NCBI RefSeq assembly: GCF_036884655.1
Contig: NC_088349.1
Coordinates: 44,832,001-44,896,000 of the forward strand
Direction: 5' to 3'
DNA from: Musa acuminata AAA Group
Taxonomy: Eukaryota > Streptophyta > Magnoliopsida > Zingiberales > Musaceae
DNA: 64,000 nt
Shown here: piece by piece, positions 34,901-44,636 of the stretch
How positions within the stretch are numbered: position 1 is the first letter of the stretch
Layout: each line of letters begins with the position of its first letter
The notes under the pieces: generated by a model
Seen by the model: the letters and a program-made list of their open reading frames with translations, nothing else
Told to the model about the DNA's origin: nothing
Database searches by the model: none
Translations under genes and position numbers: made by a program

Positions 34901-37900
34901 TTGCGTCCACAAAGATCAGCCCACTTGCAACCTCTTGCAGGTCCCGAAAGACCTGTAAAAGAGAAAGTTGATTAGTTCGAAGAACGAGCAACGGACAAGT
35001 CCCGACGTCTCGCGAAAAGGGGAAGCTTTACAAGCAATTCAGCGAGCACCTTGCTTGCACAAGAGAAAAGAGAGAGAGGAGGAAAACAAGGCTTTAGAGG
35101 GTTGAACGAACAACTGCAAGTCCACAAACAGCTACTCACCGGGTGTTGGGCGCGACAACAAGTTCCCGTCAAGGTAACGTGCGAACTTGCGAAAGGTTGT
35201 TCAATGCCCGATACTATACCGAAGCCTCATCCCCCATGGTGCCACCCGAGTGGTTCCAGGGTGCTGAGATGACTGACGTTTCGCGTGTAGCAGTGGGCTG
35301 AAGAAAACAGCCCGTGTCACTCGAAAACGAAGCTGTTTTGGGGTTGTTTTGCTCGGTTCGGTGAGCGGCCGCACTGTAACGTTGCAACTTGTTTGAACTT
35401 ACATTTTTACAAGCAAAAGGACTTAAAACCAAGCCAAAACATGCTGCTAAGCAGTTGTACATGTAGGTAAGAGCGAGGAATAGTTCGTTGAACGGAGTTG
35501 TTGCGGGTATGCGATGACCATTCGTGACATTCTCCCCTACTTAAACTGTTGACGCCCTCGTCGATGCTTATTGGTAGTTGTTGATAATTGTTTCTTCATG
35601 TCGCAGGGCATCTTCAAGCTCCCAACTGGCTTCAGTTCGGGGAAGGTTTCGCTACTTCACCAAGTACTCGGTCTGCTCAGCTCCATTGGGTAGCTTTATC
35701 TTGCGATCCGCTAAAATGGTTTTAACTCGCTTTTCGTAGGAGACTCTGGTGGGGGTAGCCGAGTTGAAACACTTCGGGAAGCATCTTGCGAATCCGAGTG
35801 GTAGGCTTTTAGATTGCTGGCGTGAAAAACATTGTGAATTTTGAACCACGCCGGCAGCTGCAACTTGTAGGAGACATTGCCCACCCTGCTGATGATTGGG
35901 AAGGGCCCTTCATACTTGTGCACCAATCCTTTGTGTACTTTGTTCCTAAAGAATTAGAGTGGTGCTGGTTAGAGCTTTACCAACACCAAATCGCCGACCT
36001 TGAACTCTTGCGGTCGCCTTCCCAAGTCTGCCCACTTCTTCATCCTTTTTACCGCCTTCTTCAAGTAAGCCCACACAATATCTGCATTTCAGTGCCACTC
36101 CTTTGTGAAGTGGTAGGCTGACGGACTACTCCCAGTATACCCGATTGCCATGGTGTGAGGAGTTGACATTTGTTGTCCTGTAATGATCTCGAAGGGGCTC
36201 TTGTTGGACGCAGAGCTTTGCTGCAAGTTGTAGGAGAATTGGGCAATGTCCAACAACTTCACCAATCTCATTGGTTGCCACTCACATAGTGCCGAAGATA
36301 TTGCTCTAGGTGCGAGTTTATCCTTTCGGTTTGGCCATCCGTCTAGGGGTGGAGGCTTGTGGAGAAGTATTACTTGGACCCCAATAATTTGAATAGCTCG
36401 GTCCAGAATCGTCCCAGGAACCGAGCGTCTCGATCACTGATGATATTGTGCGAGACTCCCCGATACTTCACCATATCCTTCATCATTAACTTGGCCGCCT
36501 CCTTTGCTGAATAGTGTAGGGGAGCAGCAATGAAAGTTGCATACTTTGAAAACCGATCGACCACCACGAGTATCGATTCGAGTCTCCCTACTGCAAGCAA
36601 GCTTAATATGAAGTCCAAGGAAATGCTCTCCCACGGCCTTTCTAGTACGGGCAACGGCTCCAAAAGTCCCACCGGCTTCCGTTGCTCCACCTTGTCTTGT
36701 TGGCAAATGAAGCACATTCAAACATATTCTTTCACATCAGTCCCCCATCTTTGGCCAATAGAAGGCTCTCGTGGCTCTCTCCACGAGAGCCAAGGTTTTA
36801 TGAATTCCTGGGTGTCCAACCCAAAGGGAATCGTGACACTCTCTTAAGAGTTCATATCTCAGATTGTCCACTCGAGGAACATAAACCCTATTCGCTTTAG
36901 TGTAAACAAGTCCCTCCTGGAACCAGAACCGTCGTGCCTTGTCTTCTTTAATGAGTTGTATCAGGGCTTCTGCTTGGGGATTACTGTACGGTCCATCCCT
37001 GATCCTGGAAAGGAAGTTGGAGTGCAACTGACTTGCTTGGCCTCTGCCCTCCAATTGTACGGCATTCACACGCTCCACTTTCTGACTCAATGCATCGGCC
37101 ACGACATTCGCCTTTCCGGGCTTGTACTCCATTGCCATATTAAACTCAGCCAGGAAGTCCTGCCATCGTGCTTGGTTTGGGGAGAGTTTCCTCTGAGTTT
37201 GGAAATAGCTCAAAGCGATATTGTCTGTCCTTAGTACAAATCACAATCCAAGAAGGTAGTGTCGCCAAACTTGTAGACAGTGGATCACCGCTGTCATCTC
37301 CTTCTCGTGCACTGGATACCGCCGCTCGGTCTCGTTGAGTTTACGGCTCTCATAGGCCACCGAATGACCCTCCTGCATGAGTACTCCCCCAATAGCGAAG
37401 TCTGAAGCATTGTATGGACTTTGAAGGGCTCCCCATAGTGTCACGGACAAAGTTCTAAACAGGATGTTTGATGTAATACTTATGTATGTCCGTGTCTCTC
37501 TGTTTGTTCATGCTTTGCACAGCATGTAGAGGAATGGTTGAAGGCATAACAGCCCTATTTTAGTTAGATTTGGTGGCATTCTTAGGCTTGTAAATAAATG
37601 TTGTGTCATGTGGACACTTGTGAGAGATATTCGGTCTATAGTGGACCATTTTGACCCTTTGTTGTGCAACTGTTCAGAGCTTCTAAAGTTTGTTTGTAAT
37701 TTGTATTGTCTATGAAGTGTTTTCGGAAATGTTTGCTTGTGGATCCCGAGTGAGGCGTTTTCTCTAACCCGTTTTCTCTTTTGTGGGTCCTAATGGGACC
37801 ATGGGAGGCTTCAGGGAGGCTGACCTTTGCAGACGAACACGCAAGGGTGCCACATAACTTAGGCAAACCAGCTAAGTCCGTGACAGAAGGTATCAGAGCG

Positions 37901-40900
37901 GGACAAGCACTCATATAAACACTTGGCATGCAAACGTGGGGGACCTAGCGGGGCTGAGTTGAGGGCAGCCAGCACACACGCGACCGTTTGGGGGAAAACG
38001 GGCATGGAGATATAGGGAAAAGGAATCACTCGGAGGAGTGGATATCTGAGATTGGCATTCAGAGGAATTGCCAACCCTTCGCACAAGAGGCACCACGAGA
38101 ACAAACAAGCTTGGAAGAATGCGGAGCGCACAAAGGTTAGGATGGCTGAGTTCGAGCTACAGCTCGACGTTGACAACTATACTTAGATGGTGCTCAAGGC
38201 AAGCGAGGCGCTTGGTAAAGGATGAGACCATGCAAGGTGGAATGAGTTGCTCAGTGACTGAAAGAGTTATGCAAAGCTCACAGAAGTGAGGAGAATTGCT
38301 AACTCGAAGAATTCGGTACTCATGCATGGACTTGTATGCGGATGATGGAATGTTCGCGGCCATCCCAAGGCGATCGAAACTCGGCGCCATGGAGCATTGA
38401 AACTTTCTCTTCGGCATGTGAAGGATACGTCCGTAGGAGGCTGAAGTGTGCAGCGAGTTCGAAGAACGAGCGATGGACAAGTCCCGACGTCTCGCGAAAA
38501 GGGAAAGCTTTACAAGCAATTCAGCAAGCACCTTACGTGCACAAGAGAAAAGAGGGAGAGGTGGAAAACAAGGACTTTAGAGGGTTGAATGAAGAGCTGC
38601 AAGTCCACAAACAGCTGCTCACGGGGTGCCGGGCGCGACAACAAGTTCCCGTCAAGGTAACGTGCGAACGTACGAAAGGTTGTTCAACGCCCGACACTAT
38701 ACCGAAGCCCCATCCCCCATGGTGCCACCCGGGTGGTTCTAGGGTGTTGAGATGGCTGACGTTTCGCGTGCAGTAGCGAGCTGCAGAAAACAGCTCGTGG
38801 CACGCGAAAACGAAGCTGTTTTGGACTGTTTTATGGCTGTTTTGCATGGTTCGATGAGCGATCGCACTGTAGCACTGCAACTTGTTCGAACTTACATTTT
38901 TACAAGCAAAAGGACTTAAAACCAAGTCGAAACATGTTGCCAAGCAACTGTACATGTAGGTGAGAGCGACGAACGGTTCGTTGAACAGAGTTGTTGCGGC
39001 TGTGCGACGACCGTTCGTGACAATACACCACCCTCAAACTATGTAGATGGGACCATTGACCCCCCAATGTCGTCGTCATTATCAGTCGAGTTACTACTGT
39101 TCACGTCACTACCAGGTCTCTAGACCAAACGGGTTACTGAATGTGATTGAGAATGTGTCACATTGCCCAACTTGATTCTTTCCAATGGTGTGACTGATGC
39201 TATTCCCTTTGTCTTTGCCTTTGTATGTTGGGCATCTTTAGTTCCTTGAGTAGTCTGTCTCGATGTCGTCTTGCTCCTTCTGTCACGTTCTGACATAGGG
39301 GATCTTCCTCCTGTTGGGGATAATATGCTTCCTTTTTTTCTATTGTCTCGATGATAAAACTTGAAGGACGTGAAGGATCTCTCGCCTCACCAAGTAAAGG
39401 ATCCTCTTAGTTCTTTACTGCTTCAACCGACTCTAACATTAGCTGTGAATCTTCGTTGTAGTATTGGAAGTAAATAGGATCAATCTTTGGTTCATTTGGC
39501 TCCTTGTCCAACTCGGCACACCGTAACTTTAGCCGCATATTGTAGTAGAGATATACCAGTTTCTCTAACCGTCTATACGATAGTCTATTGGGGACCTTCA
39601 TGTGAATCAATGCAAACGTTAACCATTTACGTTCGTAATGTCTCAATGTTGTCGTCTGCGAAAGTATACGGACAACAACCTTCGTTAAATTTAGTGTGTT
39701 CTCTCCAAATTGTATCCACTACTAGACTGTAAAAAGATATAAATATGATTTTATTAACATAACAAATAATTGATGTTAAATATAGTTTATAATGAACATA
39801 TGTGTAATTTTCCCTACTATGATCTATATTATAACAACACGTTACAACTATAATATCGAAGAATGAACCAATTGTTTTCTGGAATAATCGTCCCTCCATA
39901 ATAGCATCGGTTGTATCGATAGTGTTTGGCAAGAGTTGATATATAACACTTCTTAGTGTTGATAGTAAATCTGATCGTGTTCCAAGGCAATATCAAATTT
40001 GAATGCTTTAATTTAGATAATACGTTGCAAAACAAATAATTTTGTTAGTAATAATTTTTCAAATATTAAAAAATTATGAATTAAATTATGTTGAATAGGA
40101 ATTTACCTGTACTATAGATGTCTTGGTCCATATGAACTTCGGTCCAGCGATCGATAATATGTAATTATTGCTCGACCTTAAAATCATCTGTGATTGTTTA
40201 CTTGATCTCCTCTCTTGTTGTAATTAGCATACGTCTAAGATAAGACATTTGAGGATGCTTATCCATATCGATCTTACAAAGGATAACATAAAGTGGTTTC
40301 ACTCCTATTATAATTTCATTCACAGTATCTCAAAATCTAGAAGAAAAAAATAGTCTTTTCACATTTTTTCCATCGCTCGATCTCGAATACTATAATCGAA
40401 CCACTCCTGTGAAGTGACCATTGCCTTGAGACCCTGCCTCTTTTGTTGTATTGACTTTAAAGCAAAGAAATTTGTGACAAGCCAAGTGAGTCGGGTTAGA
40501 GTATCTCACCATTTGTATACTTTTGCATCAAATACTGAACCTAATAATGATTATATAAAAACTTTGTAATCGACTATGCTCAAGCTACACTATTGCTAAC
40601 TTATGGTAATTCATTAATATCCTTCAACATTAGATCTATGCAATGAGCTGCACATGGAGCCAAAAACAATGTTTTTCTTTTTTCCATCAATTGTAAATCG
40701 ATCTTTTTGAAATTAGCTCCATTGTCGATGACTATCTGGACAATGTATTATGGTTCAATCTCCTCTATCATTGTGTCCATTAGGTTTTTAATATAGTTTG
40801 CATCTTGAATCTTATCGGAAGCATTAACTAACTTATGAAAAACCATATCTATTGCAATACACAAGAAAATTGATAATACTCATTCTTATTGATCCTGTCC

Positions 40901-43900
40901 AATACATAAGTGTCACCTCATATTTGTCCCATTGCATCTTGAAGGATTTAATTCAATCCTTCAGTTCTGCCACCTTATCTAAATATACGTCATGGATCTC
41001 TTTCAATGTTGGAGGTTAGATCCTCGTGTCAGCCTTTTGAATAGAAGAGACCATGCTTTGATAATATAGATCTTGGACTGTGTTTGTAGGAAACCTGTGG
41101 AAGTTGAGCCATTTAGCTATTGCCTTCCCAACATCCTGTTTCTTTCTTTTGTATATGTATCATCAATTCGTGTCTACTTCGTTGTTTGTAGAAGATATGC
41201 TTGCGGATCAATATCAATAATATCTAATGTTGACATACTGCCAAGTCATCTGATAAAACCATGGATTCTACCCTACTTCATGCTACTAATCTGGCTCAAT
41301 TTAGGAGGAGGGGCAATTGGTTGCCTCATGCTAGTCGACCTTTGGAATTCCTATGGCGTAGACCCACTACCATCATCATGTTCCCATTGAGTTAGGTTGT
41401 CGATGACTCGTTACTTCCTCATACATGTACTTATGCTCCAATGATGCACGAATACCAACTTTGAGATCCGGGTCGATATCATCGTCGTGACCCTCATATT
41501 CATCATAAATTGGTTCTTACATAGCCCTGTAGTATTCTTCCTCAGCTCTTACATAGATCTCCATCGATACCTTCTTGTATTTTGCAACATTAAGATACTC
41601 ACCGGTCAAATATATCTTTGTCCAGTTAATTCCTCCAACCTTACAGATATAGTCACAATAAATGCATAGCCAATAATGACGGTTTTCATCTATATTTCGA
41701 GCATTATCTCAAGCATCATCATGTGTCTGTTCCTTTGGTACCATATTCCTACCAAAGTTGAATCAAATAAACAAATTGCCATTAGAACTAATTTGAAATA
41801 ACAAGGTACGATTATATATAATATATTATATTTTGCCACTATAAACATCTCATTCAACCTATTCGGCATTAAATACATAAAATTTACTCAATATAGGTCA
41901 AATTATGATGAATTCATAATTAAATACACTAATAATAATATTAAAAACATTAATTACTCTTTAATTAGCCATCTCTTACCATATTAAACATGTTAAATAC
42001 TCTAATAATTATTAAATACATAAAATTGACCCAATAAAGGGTCAAATAACGATAAATTTATCATCAAATACACTAATTACATTAGTAAAAAAATAATTAA
42101 ACCCTAATTAGCCCTATTTTACCACTATAAGTATATCAAACATCATAAGAGGCATTAAATACATAAATTTTAGGCCAAATTACGATGAAATCATCATTAA
42201 ATATTGTAATCACAGCTTTAACATAGTTAATTACTACCTAATTATTCATTTTCACTACTATAAACATGTTAAACACTCGAATAGGCATTAAAGACATTTA
42301 ATTGACCCAATATAATTTGAATTTCAATTAAATCAATATTAAATACACTAATCACATCATTAACATAGTTAATTGATCCTTAATTAGTCCTCTTTGCCAC
42401 TTGATTCTTAATTAGTCCTCTTTGCCATTATAAACATGTCAAACACCTAATAGGTATTAAATACATTGAACTGACCCAATGAGTTAAATTTCAATTAAAT
42501 CATCATTAAAATTACTAATCACAGTATTAAAAATTTAATTAAAACCTAATTAAATCTATTATACCATCACAAACATGTAAATCAACTTAATATGCATGAA
42601 ATACAAATATTTGACCCATTAAGTGTCTAATTTCAAAACAATCAGCATTAAACACACTAATCACAACATTAAAACCCTTAATTACTCATTAATTAATACT
42701 ATTCTACAATCATAATGACCTCGAATAACATATTAGACATTGAGAACATAGAATAGGCTTAATCATCTTATAAATCATCAAAAATCGAGAAAAAATGACA
42801 TACTTTTGATTAGAGAGTTTGTCCTCTAACTTAAGTGTTAATCCTCCCTAGTTAGCCTTATTAGCTTGATCCAAACCACAAATCTCAGCTTTGTGAAGTC
42901 TTAAGAAATGCAAATGTGAGACTGAGAGAAAGAAATGAGTAAGAAGGAGATTGAGAGAGTATGAGAGTTTGAGAGAGTGAAAGAGGGTGAAAGAGGTGAG
43001 GAAAGAGTTTAAAAACCTTTTTAAATGGATTTGACCATTGGAATTGGTCAGATCCGAGTCGTCCGTTGGTAATGGTTGAAATATGACCATTACCGACCGG
43101 TACAGGTTGATGACGATCGAATTTCGATCGTTCCAACTGGTACAGTCCTCGTATCAGGTAATTCGAAGTCATTCAGCATATATCACCTAGTACAAAGTGG
43201 TTTGCGTATTGGTCCCTTGTCAGACCAGTATGTATCATTAGTACTGGGCGATATACCATGGTACGATAAACTCTGCATTGTGCCATCCTTTTTAACCTGA
43301 CATTCCTTTTCCATTTTTTTACATGCGACCACAGTTAGAATATTTAGTTTGTCCTTTGGCATGTAAACTGTACTGTAGAAGGAGAAAATTTATTGTTGGC
43401 ATGTGTTTTTAAGCACCTAAAAGTGCTTTACTATCTTGTAGGAGTATTGAGTAACTTATTCTCATATATGAAGCATATTTACTCAGATTGCTTACTGAAC
43501 TAAGACCTTTTCCCTGCATGTTATCTTGCCTAGAAGCTTCTAATAAATAAGAAAGAAAGGGGAAACAGAAGGAAAAAGAAAAAAGAAAAGACAGAAACGA
43601 AAAGAAATTTTTGCTTATTAAAACTTTTCTAGAGAGATGAGTACAAGAAATATGTTAATTTGCAAATGTATGTTAGAAGTTATCTAGTGTTAGCTGACAA
43701 GGTGAAGCTTGTCTTTTTTTCTTTGCAAAGAAACACCTATGTTCAGCTAAAATTGATTTTGCAGGAGATACGAGTTCAATGGGATTGCAAACTTGTCATA
43801 CCTTATGAAATTGCTCAGAAAAAATTTTGAGATAGACATCAAATTTTGGTGCATTTGGAATGAAAATTAAGACAATTTGTATATCAGTGAATTAACTGAG

Positions 43901-44615
43901 AGCTTAGTTAGTCTGTCTTTTGCTGTAAAAATTTCAAGTCGTATACTCTAGAGAAATCAAAAGAGCAACTATTGCAGATTTAACAGATAGATAGGTGCTC
44001 TATTTATTTTTTGCAATAAGAACTTTTTGTGGAAATATTTTCAAGAATTTTTGCGGCTCATGCACATTAATTGCTATATGAATATGCAGGTTTGAGTATC
44101 ATGCTGCTGACGACATGGTGAAAGAAGTTGAATTTGAGGAAGTAAATGGTCCGTGGAACTTTTCCCAAACTTTTGTTATCAGACTGTTCATATTATGGTG
44201 GCTAGATCGGGACTTGTACCTCACAGAGTTGGTGTTAGGTTTACCTAAAATCCTTAGATGATGAGCAGTTGTACCTTGTTGGGTCTGGAATGGAAGTTGG
44301 AAGACATTCTGCCATATTAGGATTTCATTGACATTTTTCCCTTGTAGCACGTTTATCTCACCATCTATCATGTTTGACAAGAACTAAAGTCCTGCCTAGA
44401 GTGACCCAAAGTTGGCCCTATGTCGAATCTCTGCATTAGGGCATTTTCATCCTTCAACTTGCTGATGTGCTGCAGGTGGACATGGACATGCGTGCACACG
44501 CACACTTTAAACTTGCATAGAGTATCACTTTATATTTCTCAAAGAGCACTAATATTGTTATTTTTTGTCTGCAGGGGGCATTAAAACGAGGATCACAAAG
44601 AAGGAAATCCAGTGA
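31921..44615 (+). CDS. Myosin TH1 (tail homology 1) domain protein, C-terminus altered
   Basis: The TH1 domain is the lipid-binding tail of class I myosins; plants have small stand-alone TH1 proteins of unclear function. Four exons: 31921-32170, 33379-33694, 44090-44148 and 44575-44615, giving 221 residues. An acidic N-terminal part (EVEEENGDGGYDGEK) is followed by RRRAALFGECKGDYVGVPSDPF, which resembles the start of TH1. VVKFTGSGKMKKHILLITDF, YLVDPDADVLKRRIALAAVEKI and PTEYDCLMASTRK are the TH1 core. The start at 31921 lies about 55 bp after a TATA-like box. The 10.4-kb third intron holds a hAT element with a nested retrotransposon. The last exon ends ITKKEIQ then TGA because of a 23-bp tandem duplication. 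With one copy the frame would continue through GFLKHPMYRLHFPF to a TAA at 44717-44719. Confidence 0.85.
32915..33180. repeat. 133-bp tandem duplication in TH1 intron 1
   Basis: Units starting near 32915 and 33048 share TCCTTGCATTGATTCAGG, TAGAACTAGATTTGGG and ATGCAAAGACAGTTAG, and differ at only a few positions, so the event is fairly recent. A short TACA run (about 32905-32924) is at the left edge and recurs at the junction (33049-33056). The rest of the 1.2-kb intron shows nothing recognisable. Confidence 0.9.
34802..35529 (-). repeat. 3' LTR of the nested chromovirus
   Basis: Starts TGTCACGGACTTAGTTGG and ends CCATTCGTGACA, 728 bp. It aligns with 14341-15114, 21248-21973 and 38457-39022. 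A polypurine tract on the minus strand (TAGGGGAGAA, from 35530) lies just inside. Confidence 0.88.
35530..37438 (-). pseudogene. RNase H, integrase and chromodomain remnant
   Basis: Minus-strand fragments in pol order. RNase H: ASDFAIGGVLMQEGHSVAYE (37241-37438). RNase H end and integrase zinc-binding part: EYKPGKANVVADALSQ, and [15 protein letters not shown] (36737-37213). A C-x2-C pair (CFICQQDK) and the DDE core with SLDFI and IISDRDARFLG (36370-36717). Then the integrase C-terminal part [19 protein letters not shown] (35711-35926) and a short chromodomain-like end EKRVKTILADRKI ... EYLVK (35652-35760). The frames are broken between pieces and nothing upstream of RNase H remains. Confidence 0.85.
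37439..37885 (+). repeat. LTR of a second, + oriented element
   Basis: Runs from TGTCACGGAC to GTCCGTGACA, a perfect 10-bp terminal inverted repeat. Length is 447 bp. It is homologous in reverse to the solo LTR at 479-1127 and shares its last bases (GCTAAGTCCGTGACA) with the chromovirus LTRs. It begins exactly where the RNase H remnant of the host element stops. Confidence 0.85.
37886..38456 (+). mobile_element. Leader fragment of the + oriented element
   Basis: Directly after the LTR, GGTATCAGAGCG (37889-37900) is an initiator Met tRNA primer site. About 560 bp of leader follow, with no long frame, ending abruptly where the outer chromovirus LTR resumes at 38457. No second LTR of this element is present, so it was truncated. 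Confidence 0.75.
38457..39022 (-). repeat. Partial 5' LTR of the nested chromovirus
   Basis: Matches 34976-35529 of the intact LTR (shared start GTTCGAAGAACGAGC, shared end GTTCGTGACA) but lacks the first 170 or so bases in + coordinates, which were lost at the junction with the + oriented fragment. ATAC follows. Confidence 0.85.
39407..40742 (-). pseudogene. hAT transposase fragments
   Basis: Two recognisable pieces lie on the minus strand. At 40615-40742 the reading VQIVIDNGANFKKI then LAPCAAHCIDLMLKDI matches the DUF659-type catalytic region of plant hAT transposases. At 39407-39646, TFALIHMKVPNRLSYRRLEK and LVYLYYNMRLKLR match the C-terminal hAT dimerisation region. Stops and frameshifts separate them, so the transposase is dead. 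A BED finger was looked for upstream (about 41400-41700) but not convincingly seen. Confidence 0.8.
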
Positions 44616-44636
44616 TCACAAAGAAGGAAATCCCAC
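44591..44636 (+). repeat. 23-bp tandem duplication that truncates the TH1 protein
   Basis: Copies 44591-44613 and 44614-44636 share their first 20 bases (GATCACAAAGAAGGAAATCC). Since 23 is not a multiple of three, the second copy shifts the frame; the first copy runs into TGA at 44613-44615. Confidence 0.95.

Larger units (their letters stand above)
34802..39022 (-). mobile_element. Chromovirus copy nested in the hAT, itself interrupted
   Basis: ATAC flanks both sides (34798-34801 and 39023-39026). From left in + coordinates: a full LTR (34802-35529), an integrase-to-RNase H region on the minus strand (35530-37438), an opposite-oriented LTR with primer site and some leader (37439-38456), and the outer part of the second LTR (38457-39022). 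Gag, protease and most of the reverse transcriptase are missing. The outer target duplication is intact, so the loss and the foreign insertion happened after this copy landed. Confidence 0.85.
33829..43275 (-). mobile_element. hAT transposon remnant filling most of TH1 intron 3
   Basis: The left end CAAGGTTCGTCATACTGG and the reverse complement of the right end, CAGAGTTTATCGTACCATGG, form an imperfect hAT-type inverted repeat. Flanking 8-mers CTTTGTGC (33821-33828) and CATTGTGC (43276-43283) agree at 7 of 8 positions. Transposase fragments lie on the minus strand at about 39400-40750. The ends (33840-34220 and about 42890-43260) match the two halves of the 700-bp element at 3393-4092. A retrotransposon (34802-39022) has inserted into it. 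Without that insert the hAT would be about 5.2 kb. Confidence 0.8.
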
